This document shows, in pieces, positions 9,003 to 17,605 of a DNA stretch of 64,000 nt (positions within the stretch are counted from its first letter, which is position 1; the number at the start of each line of letters is the position of its first letter). The DNA is taken from the NCBI RefSeq assembly GCF_021341785.1, contig NZ_JAJTTF010000002.1, positions 1-64,000 of the forward strand, written 5' to 3'. The translations under genes and the position numbers were made by a program. The stretch is from Microbacterium sp. Au-Mic1 (GTDB lineage: Bacteria; Actinomycetota; Actinomycetes; Actinomycetales; Microbacteriaceae). Under the pieces are notes generated by a model. The model did not search any database. It was given only the letters and a program-made list of their open reading frames with translations, and had not been told where the DNA came from.

Positions 9003-11147
9003 ATGCCGACCACGGCGACCGCCACCCGGCGGAAGAAGACGTCGCGTCGAGACGAGGACGCGCCGCTGATCCCGATCCTCGCGCGCAAGGTGCGCGAGAT
9101 CGAGGCCAAGGCCCAGCACGGGAAGCTCGGCCCGACGAATCGCGTCAAGTTCCAGGTGATCGCGTTCCTGGTGCGCGAGGAGCGCGCCAGAGCCAAGGGC
9201 GACGCCGAGCTCGGCGACGCAGCCCGGGCGGAGCAGCTCAAGCGCCTGGACGGCGTGGCCACGATCCTCGCGAAGACCGCCGCGCGCGACACGTCGCTGA
9301 TCCAGCTGCTCGAGGCGGATCAGGCCACGAGCCCGGTCGCGAAGCGGATGCGCCGCGACTGGCTGCTGGAGTCCGGCGCCGAGCTCGCGCCCGAGGAGCT
9401 CGTCATAGCCGATGTGATCCGCGTGCAGCAGGCGCCCGTGGTGCCGGCCGCGCTCGCCGAACGGCAGGTGACCCCGCCGTCCGTGGAGTCGCGGATGCTG
9501 GCGAACCCGTTCCTGGCGCCCGATCTCACACCCCGGCCCGCGTCCACGCCGCGCCGCCGGCTGGACGGCTGGGAGCTCATGGGGCCCCTGTACAAGGCGT
9601 TCGAGTCGGGGGCGGGCGGGGCCACGGCCTCGATGGAGCTCCCGCCGCTGCCCGAGTACGACCACCTCTCGCCGAAGGGCCTCGAGGTGATGGTGCATCA
9701 GTCGCGCTTCCTCGAGTCGGTGCGGGCCGGGCATCGCTCGTTCCTGCTCGCCGACGAGCCGGGTCTCGGCAAGACCGCGCAGTCCGTGCTCGCGGCGTCC
9801 ATCGCGCACGCCTACCCGCTGCTCGTGGTCGTTCCGAACGTCGTGAAGATGAACTGGGCGCGTGAGGTCGAGCGGTGGACGCCGCAGCGCCGAGCCGCCG
9901 TGATCCAGGGCGACGGCCAGGATGTGGATGCCTTCGCGGACATCTTCATCGTCAACTACGAGATCCTCGACCGGCACCTCTCCTGGCTGGGCGAGATCGG
10001 CCTGCGCGGTATGGTGGTGGACGAGGCGCACTTCATCAAGAACCTGTCCTCCCAGCGCTCGCAGAACGTCCTCGCGCTCGCATCTCGGATCCGCGAGCAG
10101 TCCGCAGGCACGCATCCGCTGCTCATGGCACTGACCGGCACCCCGCTGATCAACGATGTCGAGGACTTCGACGCGATCTGGCGTTTCCTGGGCTGGACCA
10201 ACGGCGAGCGCCCCTCCGCGGAGCTCGCGGACAAGCTCGACGCCACCGGACTGACGCCCGCGGACAAGTCGTTCTACGGCGAGGCCAGGGACGCGGTCAT
10301 CTCGATGGGCATCGTGCGCCGCAAGAAGAAGGACGTGGCGGCCGACCTGCCGGACAAGCTCATCGCGGATCTGCCCGTGCAGCTGGACGACGAGTTCGGG
10401 CGCGGGATCCGGCAGGCCGAGGCCGAGCTCGGCGCGCGGATGGCGGCGAAGTATCGCCGGATCATCGAGGCGCGCGGAGACCGGGGCCTCGCCCACGGCG
10501 AGATCGACGAAGACATCGTCCGGCTCGTCGCGCACGGCGAGCTGGAGGAGTCGAAGGCGGCAGGCACGGGCGGGGACAACGTCTTCACCATGGTGCGCAA
10601 GATCGGCCAGGCCAAGGCCCTTCTCGCCGCGGACTATGCGGCACAGCTGCAGCGCTCCGTCGGCAAGGTGGTGTTCTTCGCCAAGCATGTGGACGTCATG
10701 GATCAGGCCGAGGCGCACTTCGCCGCGGCCGGCATCCGCTCGGTGTCGCTGCGGGGCGACCAGACCGCCGTCGCCCGGCAGCAGGCGGTCGACGCGTTCA
10801 ACGGCGACCCCGACGTCGGGATCGCGGTGTGCTCGCTCACCGCGGCCGGCGTCGGCGTGAACCTGCAGACCGCGTCGAACGTGGTGCTCGCCGAGCTCAG
10901 CTGGACCGCGGCGGAGCAGACCCAGGCGATCGACCGCGTGCACCGGATCGGTCAGGACGAGCCGGTCACCGCGTGGCGGATCATCGCGGCGCACACCCTG
11001 GACACGAAGATCGCCGAGCTCATCGATCAGAAGCAGGGCCTGGCGGCCCGGGCGCTGGACGGCGAGGCCGTGGAGGAGGGTGCGAGCGAGCCGGTGCAGC
11101 TGGCGGCGCTCATGCACCTGCTTCGTCAGGCGCTCGGCGGCGACTGA
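9003..11147 (+). CDS. SNF2-family DEAD/DEAH-box ATPase
   Basis: 714 residues. An N-terminal basic and helical region of about 220 residues has no recognised domain. It is followed by SNF2 helicase lobes: Walker A DEPGLGKT at 251-258, Walker B DEAH at 340-343, motif III LTGTP, and motif VI QAIDRVHRIGQ at 641-651, with VNLQTASNVV before it. The architecture resembles a stand-alone SMARCAL1-like ATPase, expected to translocate on or remodel DNA. The ATG at 9003 has an AGGAGG ribosome-binding site immediately upstream; the frame continues upstream without conservation. No methylase or nuclease partner adjoins it, so a restriction or defence role is not indicated. Confidence 0.88.
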   Translation: MPTTATATRRKKTSRRDEDAPLIPILARKVREIEAKAQHGKLGPTNRVKFQVIAFLVREERARAKGDAELGDAARAEQLKRLDGVATILAKTAARDTSLIQLLEADQATSPVAKRMRRDWLLESGAELAPEELVIADVIRVQQAPVVPAALAERQVTPPSVESRMLANPFLAPDLTPRPASTPRRRLDGWELMGPLYKAFESGAGGATASMELPPLPEYDHLSPKGLEVMVHQSRFLESVRAGHRSFLLADEPGLGKTAQSVLAASIAHAYPLLVVVPNVVKMNWAREVERWTPQRRAAVIQGDGQDVDAFADIFIVNYEILDRHLSWLGEIGLRGMVVDEAHFIKNLSSQRSQNVLALASRIREQSAGTHPLLMALTGTPLINDVEDFDAIWRFLGWTNGERPSAELADKLDATGLTPADKSFYGEARDAVISMGIVRRKKKDVAADLPDKLIADLPVQLDDEFGRGIRQAEAELGARMAAKYRRIIEARGDRGLAHGEIDEDIVRLVAHGELEESKAAGTGGDNVFTMVRKIGQAKALLAADYAAQLQRSVGKVVFFAKHVDVMDQAEAHFAAAGIRSVSLRGDQTAVARQQAVDAFNGDPDVGIAVCSLTAAGVGVNLQTASNVVLAELSWTAAEQTQAIDRVHRIGQDEPVTAWRIIAAHTLDTKIAELIDQKQGLAARALDGEAVEEGASEPVQLAALMHLLRQALGGD

Positions 11148-11171
11148 AACCCGGCTTGCCGAAGTTGTCAA

Positions 11172-11215
11172 GAACGGCGCTTCTTCTCCTGATTCCTGGA
11201 GTCGAGGCGCCGTTC
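11172..11215 (+). terminator. terminator after the SNF2 gene
   Basis: Perfect 9-bp stem GAACGGCGC / GCGCCGTTC (11172-11180 with 11207-11215), with a secondary stem in the loop, followed by a pyrimidine-rich run. It lies 24 nt after the SNF2 stop. Confidence 0.65.
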
Positions 11216-11363
11216 TTCTTCAAGAAGGCGAGAAGTCCGTGAGGAGCCGTGTAAGAACTCCGCTTTTCGGTGGTTCGGAATGGCGCCGGGGAGTCGATCG
11301 GCACTAGGGTCGAACGAGGCAACGGCGCCGCGCTTCCATCCCCTTCCCTCCCGAGGACGACCC

Positions 11364-12392
11364 ATGAAGATCGGCATCCTGACCAGCGGTGGCGACTGCC
11401 CCGGCCTGAACGCGGTCATCCGCGGCATCGTGCTCAAGGGCACCACGACGTACGAGCTGGAGTTCGTGGGAATCCGCGACGGCTGGCGCGGTGTCGTCGA
11501 CGGCGACTTCTTCCCGCTCACCCGGCACGAGGTGAAGGGGCTGAGCAAGGTCGGCGGCACGATCCTCGGCACCAGCCGCACCAATCCGTACGAGGGCGCG
11601 CGTGGCGGCGCCGAGAACGTCGCGAAGACGCTGTCCAAGCACGGCATCGACGGCATCGTCGCGATCGGCGGGGAGGGCACCCTTGCCGCGGCGGACCGCC
11701 TCTCGAAGGACGGCATCCAGGTGCTGGGCGTGCCGAAGACCATCGACAACGACCTGCGGGCCACCGACTACTCGTTCGGCTTCGACACGGCGGTGAACAT
11801 CGCCACCGACGCCATGGACCGCCTGCGCACCACCGGCGACTCGCACCAGCGCTGCATGATCGCAGAGGTCATGGGTCGCCACGTCGGATGGATCGCGCTG
11901 CACGCCGGAATGGCCGCGGGTGCGCACGCGATCTGCATCCCCGAGGTGCCGATGTCGATCGAGGAGATCTGCGACCTCGTCACCGGCGCGGGCGACCGCG
12001 GCCGCGCACCGCTCGTCGTGGTGTCGGAGGGGTTCAAGCTCAAGGGCATGGATCAGGCCTTCAGCGACAAGGGGCTCGACGCCTTCAACCGCCCCCGGCT
12101 CGGCGGCATCAGCGAGATCCTCGCGCCGGAGATCGAGAAGCGCACGGGCATCGAGACCCGCTCCACGGTGCTCGGCCACATCCAGCGCGGGGGCTCGCCC
12201 TCCGCCTTCGACCGCGTGCTCGCGACGAGGCTCGGGCTGCACGCTGCGGACGCCCTCGTCGATCAGGCCTGGGGTCAGATGGTCGCGCTGCGCGGCACCG
12301 ACATCGTGCGCGTCCCGTTCGCGGAGGCGCTCGGCGAACTCAACACCGTGCCGCTGCAGCGTTACGAAGAGGCCGCTGCCCTGTTCGGGTGA
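11364..12392 (+). CDS. pfkA: 6-phosphofructokinase (ATP-type by active-site residues)
   Basis: It phosphorylates fructose-6-phosphate in glycolysis. The 342-residue protein has SGGDCPGLNA at 8-17, GGEGT at 102-106, PKTIDND at 124-130, MGRHVGW, and the C-terminal LGHIQRGGSPSAFDR. In the phosphofructokinase family Gly at the position after the acidic residue (here Gly105) indicates ATP use and Asp indicates pyrophosphate. Lys125 is the residue usual in the pyrophosphate class but also found in actinobacterial ATP enzymes. So G/K points to ATP. GAGGAC precedes the ATG; a -10-like TAGGGT lies at 11305-11310. Confidence 0.93.
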   Translation: MKIGILTSGGDCPGLNAVIRGIVLKGTTTYELEFVGIRDGWRGVVDGDFFPLTRHEVKGLSKVGGTILGTSRTNPYEGARGGAENVAKTLSKHGIDGIVAIGGEGTLAAADRLSKDGIQVLGVPKTIDNDLRATDYSFGFDTAVNIATDAMDRLRTTGDSHQRCMIAEVMGRHVGWIALHAGMAAGAHAICIPEVPMSIEEICDLVTGAGDRGRAPLVVVSEGFKLKGMDQAFSDKGLDAFNRPRLGGISEILAPEIEKRTGIETRSTVLGHIQRGGSPSAFDRVLATRLGLHAADALVDQAWGQMVALRGTDIVRVPFAEALGELNTVPLQRYEEAAALFG

Positions 12393-12444
12393 TATGCGGC
12401 CGGCGGCGAGTCGGCTTCGCGTGTCACGTGCGGGATCCTGTCTG

Positions 12445-12532
12445 CATCCCGAGATCAGGCGTCCTCACCGAAAATCAGGATCATCTGCCTCGAATCCTCC
12501 TGATCCGGGTCGTTCGTCCTGATCTCGGGATG
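12445..12532. repeat. palindromic repeat cluster A (3' side of the AbiEi-DUF559 gene)
   Basis: A perfect 15-bp inverted repeat, CATCCCGAGATCAGG (12445-12459) and its complement (12518-12532), spans 88 nt. Inside is a second inverted pair, ATCAGGA / TCCTGAT (12474-12480 and 12498-12504). The segment 12494-12530 recurs at 13582-13618 in the same orientation with three mismatches in 37. The last ~17 codons of the upstream minus-strand gene are inside this element. Confidence 0.8.
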
Positions 12533-13449
12533 TGGATTCCGGATGCGGATCCGAAATCCGCACCGGGGACGTGGACCCCGCTCGCGGTTCGCAGTGCGGG
12601 CGCCGTACCTGGATCAACGTGAACCGAGGTGGCGTGCTGTGCCATCGCTGCTCGCACCGTGTCCTGCACAAAGCGCGGCTCGAACATGAGCTGGGCGTAG
12701 TCGAAGCGCAGCACTAAGAAGCCCCGCAGCGCAAGTCGGGCATCCGCGCGCAGATCGCGTCGGCGGTCCTTGGCACTGCCGTGGAACTGAAACCCGTCGA
12801 GCTGCACGACCAGGCGGTCGCCGATGAGCGCATCGACGGGGTGCCCGTCGATGATGATCTGCTGACGCACGACGACCCCGATCTCGCGCATGAGCGCGAC
12901 GAAATGCGTCTCGAGCCCCGAGTCGGACAGGATGTCGGCTGCTCTCATGAGCCGCCGGGCGCTCTCGGAGCGCCACCGTACGCTGCGCAGCACGTCGATG
13001 CTGATCTTCTTCTTCCGGATCGCGGATTCCCAGACTGCCAGGGCGTCGGCTGCGCTCAGGCAGCGCGCGACGTGGAAGAGCACATTGATGAGGGGGTCCA
13101 CGACCTCTTGGGCGGAGGCCGGTGCCGGGCCGGATCCCCAATGCAACCGCACCCCGTCGCTGTCATGCCGGGAGGCGTTGGCGGCCACGGTGATGTGCAC
13201 GTCCGGATCCCGCGGCGCCCAGAGTCCCTGCGCCGCCGCCTGTGTCACGCAGGTCACCCGTCCGCCCAGTTGCGCCGCGCGAATGCGCTCGGGTGGGGCA
13301 TCGGGCAGCACGATCCAGGACCTGCGCACCCGGTCGACCGTGCTGATCGAGGCCGCCGCAGCGAGCGAATGCTTGCTGAATCCCGCCTGGTACAGCGCGG
13401 AGGTGTGCGAGACGCCGCCATGTGCGGCGAGCCAGGGAAGCAGGTCCAT
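12481..13449 (-). CDS. AbiEi-like / DUF559 endonuclease-fold protein
   Basis: 322 residues. The N-terminal half looks like the winged-helix region of AbiEi-type antitoxin domains. The C-terminal half looks like a DUF559 (Vsr/MTR-like) nuclease fold: IIIDGHPVDALIGDRLVVQLDGFQFHG, then RADARLALRGFLVLRFDYAQLMF, with candidate PD-(D/E)xK-like residues Asp and Gln-x-Asp. No AbiEii nucleotidyltransferase toxin adjoins it. The last residues are encoded by repeat cluster A and are probably not ancestral. Palindromic clusters of one repeat family bracket it. The function is not established; such genes are common and multicopy in Microbacteriaceae. Confidence 0.75.
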   Translation of the reverse strand: MDLLPWLAAHGGVSHTSALYQAGFSKHSLAAAASISTVDRVRRSWIVLPDAPPERIRAAQLGGRVTCVTQAAAQGLWAPRDPDVHITVAANASRHDSDGVRLHWGSGPAPASAQEVVDPLINVLFHVARCLSAADALAVWESAIRKKKISIDVLRSVRWRSESARRLMRAADILSDSGLETHFVALMREIGVVVRQQIIIDGHPVDALIGDRLVVQLDGFQFHGSAKDRRRDLRADARLALRGFLVLRFDYAQLMFEPRFVQDTVRAAMAQHATSVHVDPGTAPALRTASGVHVPGADFGSASGIHIPRSGRTTRIRRIRGR

Positions 13450-13537
13450 TCATCCAGACTGGACGCACGGGGGCCCGATCACCGGTTATCCACAAGGGAT
13501 ACGACGATTGCGGTGTGTGGAGGACGAACGCCCGGCG

Positions 13538-13618
13538 CCGAGATCAGGAGGAACGACCCAGCGCAGGACGATATCCGGCGGATCCTCCTGATCTCGGTCG
13601 CTCGTCCTGATCTCGGGA
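13538..13618. repeat. palindromic repeat cluster B (5' side of the AbiEi-DUF559 gene)
   Basis: A perfect 15-bp inverted repeat, CCGAGATCAGGAGGA (13538-13552) and its complement (13583-13597), is followed by another core copy at 13606-13616. The 11-mer CCTGATCTCGG occurs exactly at 12518, 13587 and 13606 on the plus strand and at 12449 and 13538 on the minus strand. Clusters A and B share the unit and its orientation around the gene. Confidence 0.8.
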
Positions 13619-13631
13619 CACAGATCCAACT

Positions 13632-13655
13632 GACCGGCCGGCCGCCGGGCCGGTC
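13632..13655 (-). terminator. terminator of the oligopeptidase B gene
   Basis: An 8-bp stem GACCGGCC / GGCCGGTC (13632-13639 with 13648-13655) lies 22 nt beyond the minus-strand stop at 13677. It has no U-tract. Confidence 0.5.
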
Positions 13656-13676
13656 CCGGGGCGCTCGTCGCGCTCG

Positions 13677-15806
13677 TCAGTCGGCGACGCCCAGGCGGTC
13701 CAGGATCCAGGCCAGCTCGAAGGCGCGCTCGCGCCAGGAGTTGTAGCGGCCGCTGACGCCGCCGTGGCCGGCCACCATCTCGCACTTGAGCAGCACGTCG
13801 TCCGCCCCTGCGTCGCGCAGGCGGGCCACCCACTTGGCGGGCTCCACGTAGAGCACGCGCGTGTCGTTGAGTGAGGTGACGGCGAGGATCGACGGGTAGG
13901 CCACGCCGTCGCGCACGTTCTCGTACGGCGAGTACGACTTCATGTACGCGTACACCTCGGGGTCGTGCAGCGGGTCGCCCCACTCGTCCCACTCGATCAC
14001 GGTGAGGGGGAGGGACGGATCCAGGATCGTCGTCAGCGCATCCACGAACGGCACCGAGGCGAGGATGCCGCGGAACAGCTCGGGGGCGAGGTTCGCGACG
14101 GCGCCCATGAGCAGACCGCCCGCGCTGCCGCCCTCCGCGACCATCCGGTCCGGGGCGGTGATGCCGGTCTCGACCAGATGGCGCGCGCACGCGACGAAGT
14201 CGGTGAACGAGTTGGCCTTCTGCCCGAGCTTGCCGTCTTCGTACCACTGCCGACCCATCTCACCGCCGCCGCGCACGTGCGCGACCGCGAAGACCACGCC
14301 GCGGTCCAGGGCCGACAGGCGCATGACCGAGAAGCCGGGGTCGATCGAGTGCTCGTAGGATCCGTAGCCGTAGAGGTGCACGGCGCGGGGCTCGGCCCCG
14401 GGCTCGCCGAAGGAGCGCTTCCACACCAGTGAGACCGGGATGCGCGCACCGTCCGGGGCGATCGCCCAATCGCGGCGCTGTCCGTAGTCGGCCGGGTCGT
14501 AGCCGCCGAGCACGGGCTGGCGCTTGCGCAGGTGCAGCGCGCGGGTCGCCAACTCCAGGTCGTAGACGGTGGAGGGGGTGACGAACGAGCCGTAGCCGAG
14601 GCGCAGGAACGGCGCGGCCCACTCGGGGTTGCCGCCGAAGCCCGCCGAGTACAGCGGCTCATCGAAGCCGAGCTCGTCCAGCGCCCCCGTCGCCGGATCC
14701 ATCAGTGCGATGCGCTCGAGCCCTTCGAAGCGGTAGGCCACGACGGTGACGTCGCGGAACGCGTCCACGTCCAGCAGCCGGCGGCCCGGGGTGTGCGGCA
14801 GGATCGCCCGGCGCTCGCCCTCGGGGTCGGACACGGAGACCGCGACGAGCTCGAAGTCCAGCGCGTCGTCGTTGTGCAGGATGAGCAGTTCGTCGTGGTC
14901 GTCGACCACGGCGTGCTCGACCGCGTACTCGACGCCCTCGCGCCGCGGCCAGACCACGCGCGGCGGTGCGGTGAGGTCGTCCAGATCGACGAGGTGCTCC
15001 TCGCTCGTGATGCTGGAGCCCACGCCGATCACGAGGTAACGGCGGCTCCGGGTGATCCCGGCGCCGAGCCAGAACCGCTCGTCGGGCTCGTGGAACAGCT
15101 GCACGTCGTCGGTCACGGGCGTGCCGATCCGGTGCAGCCACAGGGTGTCCGGGCGCCAGGAGTCGTCGACGGTGGTGTAGATGATCGCGGCGCCGTCGGG
15201 CGTGAAGAAGGCGCCGGACGTTCCGGGGATCTCATCGGGCAGGGTCTCGCCCGACCGCAGGTCGCGGACGTGCACGGTGTAGCGCTCGTCGCCCTCGAAG
15301 TCCGTCGACCAGAGCAGCCGGGTCGCGTCGTCCGAGACGTCGAACGCGCCCATCGCGAAGAACTCGTGCCCCTCCGCCTCGACATTGCCGTCGAGCAGGA
15401 CCTGCTCGCCGGCGACGGGTGTCGCAGCGTCCAGCACCGGCGGGGTCCAGTCGTCAGGGGAGGAGACCGCCGCACGGCACTGCAGGCCGTACTGCTGCCC
15501 CTCGACGGTGCGGCCGTAGTACCACCAGTCGCCGCGCCGGGTGGGGACCGACAGATCGGACTCCTGCACGCGTCCCTTGATCTCCTGGAACAACGTCTCG
15601 CGCAGCGGCTCGAGGTGCGCCAGACGCGCGTCGGTATAGGCGTTCTCGGCCTCGAGGTGCGCGATCACCTCGGAATCGTCCTTCGCGCGCAGCCAGTCGT
15701 AAGGATCGTCGAACACGTCCCCGTGATGCGTGCGGATCAGCGAGCGGCGGGCTGCGCGGGGCGGGACGGGGGTGGAAGGAGCCGAGGTGGCGGGGACGGA
15801 GGTCAC
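13677..15806 (-). CDS. ptrB: oligopeptidase B-like serine peptidase (S9A)
   Basis: A 709-residue cytoplasmic prolyl-oligopeptidase-family enzyme. The N-terminal beta-propeller begins DVFDDPYDWLRAKDD and has WWYYGRTVEGQQY. The C-terminal alpha/beta-hydrolase domain holds the triad Ser561 in GGSAGG, Asp648 in LNDTRVLY and His681 in AGHGG. The family cleaves short peptides, often after basic residues. The GTG start has TAGCGT 6 nt upstream (15818-15813), so it is probably leaderless. It diverges from the phosphate transporter gene. Prolyl oligopeptidase specificity cannot be excluded from sequence alone. Confidence 0.92.
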   Translation of the reverse strand: MTSVPATSAPSTPVPPRAARRSLIRTHHGDVFDDPYDWLRAKDDSEVIAHLEAENAYTDARLAHLEPLRETLFQEIKGRVQESDLSVPTRRGDWWYYGRTVEGQQYGLQCRAAVSSPDDWTPPVLDAATPVAGEQVLLDGNVEAEGHEFFAMGAFDVSDDATRLLWSTDFEGDERYTVHVRDLRSGETLPDEIPGTSGAFFTPDGAAIIYTTVDDSWRPDTLWLHRIGTPVTDDVQLFHEPDERFWLGAGITRSRRYLVIGVGSSITSEEHLVDLDDLTAPPRVVWPRREGVEYAVEHAVVDDHDELLILHNDDALDFELVAVSVSDPEGERRAILPHTPGRRLLDVDAFRDVTVVAYRFEGLERIALMDPATGALDELGFDEPLYSAGFGGNPEWAAPFLRLGYGSFVTPSTVYDLELATRALHLRKRQPVLGGYDPADYGQRRDWAIAPDGARIPVSLVWKRSFGEPGAEPRAVHLYGYGSYEHSIDPGFSVMRLSALDRGVVFAVAHVRGGGEMGRQWYEDGKLGQKANSFTDFVACARHLVETGITAPDRMVAEGGSAGGLLMGAVANLAPELFRGILASVPFVDALTTILDPSLPLTVIEWDEWGDPLHDPEVYAYMKSYSPYENVRDGVAYPSILAVTSLNDTRVLYVEPAKWVARLRDAGADDVLLKCEMVAGHGGVSGRYNSWRERAFELAWILDRLGVAD

Positions 15807-15901
15807 AGCACAACGCTAGCCGCTGCGGCTCGGCCGAGGTCCTTCGCGGCGGCGGATGGCGTCGAGTTGACCGGCCTGGGTCGGGATGGGAGGATTCAAC
15901 C

Positions 15902-15934
15902 GGCCCGTTAACGGATGCTGTACTCCCGGTGAAC
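15902..15934 (-). promoter_or_regulatory. possible PHO-box-like triple repeat upstream of pit
   Basis: Read on the minus strand, three adjacent 11-mers begin GTTCACC, GTACAGC and GTTAACG. This resembles the 11-nt direct-repeat units of actinobacterial PhoP boxes, but the middle unit is poor. It sits 40 nt before the preferred pit start. Confidence 0.3.
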
Positions 15935-15973
15935 TCTTCGTTCGTCACGTCCCTCCACTTACGAAAGCGAACG

Positions 15974-17212
15974 GTGGAAACCGCAGCCCTCATCGTCGTG
16001 CTGGTGATCCTGCTGGCACTCTTCTTCGACTTCACCAACGGGTTCCATGACACGGCGAACGCCATGGCCACCCCGATCGCGACGGGTGCGCTCAAGCCGC
16101 GGACCGCGGTGATGCTCGCGGCCGGACTGAATCTCGTCGGCGCCTTCCTGTCCACCGAGGTCGCCGCGACCGTTTCCGGCGGCATCATCCAGGAGGATTC
16201 GAGCACCGCGCATCTCATGCCGTCGCTCATCTTCGCCGGCCTCATCGGCGCGATCACCTGGAACATGCTGACCTGGCTGCTCGGACTGCCGTCCAGCTCG
16301 TCGCACGCGCTGTTCGGCGGACTGATCGGCGCCACGCTGGTCGGCGTCGGGCTCAGCGGCATCAACTTCGGCGTCGTGCTGTCCAAGGTCGTGCTGCCGG
16401 CGCTCATCGCGCCCCTCACGGCCGGTCTGATCGCCTATCTCGCCACCAAGCTCGCGTATCTGATCACGCGTCGGTACGACGGCAGGCCCGATGGGCGGAG
16501 CGGCTTCCGCTGGGGACAGATCTTCACGTCCTCGCTCGTCGCGCTGGCACACGGCACGAACGACGCGCAGAAGACCATGGGCGTGATCACTCTGGCGCTG
16601 ATCTCGGTCGGCTGGCAGGCGCAGGGCGACCACCAGCCGCATATCTACGTGATCGTCGCGTGCGCGTTCACGATCGCGCTGGGCACCTATCTCGGCGGCT
16701 GGCGCATCATCCGCACCCTCGGCAAGGGCCTGACCGACGTCAAGCCGGCACAGGGCTTCGCGGCGGAGACCTCCACCGCGGCGACCATCCTCGCCTCCAG
16801 CGCGCTCGGCTTCGCGCTGTCCACCACTCAGGTCGCCTCGGGATCCGTGATCGGATCCGGACTCGGCCGGCGCGGCTCGGCCGTGCGCTGGCGCACCGCC
16901 GGCCGCATCGCGATCGGATGGGTGCTCACGCTTCCCGCGGCGGGTCTGGTCGGAGCGATCGCCGCGTTCATCGTGGTCGTCGGCGGCGGCTGGGGCGTCC
17001 TGATCGATGCGATCCTCGCCCTCGCAGTGATCATCGCGCTGTTCCTGCGCTCGCGCCGCAACGCCGTCACGGCCAACAACGCGTTCAGCGAGGTCGCCGA
17101 CTCCGGTCTCGCCATCGAGGTGCCCGAGGAACCGCCGCTGACCCCGCGCCAGGCCAGGGCGCAACGCGCCCGTGAACGCGCGAAGGCCAAGGAGAAGGGG
17201 ACGGGACGATGA
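15974..17212 (+). CDS. pit: inorganic phosphate transporter, PiT family
   Basis: A membrane symporter for phosphate, probably as a metal-phosphate complex with protons. The protein has the duplicated PiT signature: FDFTNGFHDTANAMAT near the N-terminus and ALAHGTNDAQKTMGVI in the second half. It has about ten helices and a long cytoplasmic loop between repeats. The C-terminal tail is rich in Arg, Lys and Ala. I prefer the GTG at 15974, which places the first helix at the N-terminus (412 residues); GTG 15929 would add 15 residues and overlap the possible PHO box. Confidence 0.92.
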   Translation: METAALIVVLVILLALFFDFTNGFHDTANAMATPIATGALKPRTAVMLAAGLNLVGAFLSTEVAATVSGGIIQEDSSTAHLMPSLIFAGLIGAITWNMLTWLLGLPSSSSHALFGGLIGATLVGVGLSGINFGVVLSKVVLPALIAPLTAGLIAYLATKLAYLITRRYDGRPDGRSGFRWGQIFTSSLVALAHGTNDAQKTMGVITLALISVGWQAQGDHQPHIYVIVACAFTIALGTYLGGWRIIRTLGKGLTDVKPAQGFAAETSTAATILASSALGFALSTTQVASGSVIGSGLGRRGSAVRWRTAGRIAIGWVLTLPAAGLVGAIAAFIVVVGGGWGVLIDAILALAVIIALFLRSRRNAVTANNAFSEVADSGLAIEVPEEPPLTPRQARAQRARERAKAKEKGTGR

Positions 17213-17541
17213 CCGTCGTCATCCACTGGGAGGCGTTCTTCCAAGTGCTCGGCGCCGCGCTCGTCGGCACCCTCCTCGTCGTGGGCTTCTACGCGCTCGG
17301 CCTTCGCCTGCTCGTGCGCGCGGGCAGGGTTCCCGTGGTCACACCCGCCGAGTTCACGGACGCGATCACGGTGATCAGCGAGAAGGAGGCCAAGCGCGCC
17401 GCGAAGGCGGCCGCGAAGGCCGCCCGCAAGAGCCCGCTCACGGTCGCCCAGAAGACGCTGGCCCGGATCGCCGCCTACGCGTGCTTCGCCGTCTGCGCGG
17501 CGGCGGTGCTCGGCGGCATCCTGCTCATCGTCGTGAAGTAG
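17209..17541 (+). CDS. small two-helix membrane protein coupled to pit
   Basis: 110 residues with helices at about 10-35 and 85-108. Between them is an Ala/Lys-rich, probably coiled segment (EKEAKRAAKAAAKAARK). It overlaps the transporter stop by four bases (ATGA), so it is likely co-translated and may be an accessory subunit. I recognise no family motif. Similar small genes often follow pit in related actinobacteria. Confidence 0.8.
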   Translation: MTVVIHWEAFFQVLGAALVGTLLVVGFYALGLRLLVRAGRVPVVTPAEFTDAITVISEKEAKRAAKAAAKAARKSPLTVAQKTLARIAAYACFAVCAAAVLGGILLIVVK

Positions 17542-17605
17542 TGCCCGCCCGGGCCTGCGCGGCGCCGTCCGGGGAGGCCGCCGTCGCGGCGTTAGCCTGA
17601 GAACC

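Noticed and set aside
9003..11147. SNF2 ATPase as part of a defence system
   Set aside because: No methylase, nuclease, PLD or DUF partner lies beside it; neighbours are ribF and pfkA and the gene has its own terminator.
8652..11171. 839-codon minus-strand frame over the SNF2 gene
   Set aside because: Antisense shadow of a gene with clear helicase motifs; composition is typical of a GC-rich opposite strand.
12781..13746. Plus-strand frames opposite the AbiEi-DUF559 gene as a partner toxin
   Set aside because: No AbiEii nucleotidyltransferase motif and no start signal; they mirror the minus-strand gene.
16599..16608. CTGATCTCGG inside pit as another repeat copy
   Set aside because: Only 10 of 11 core bases match and the inverted partner is missing; it is coding sequence and fits chance.
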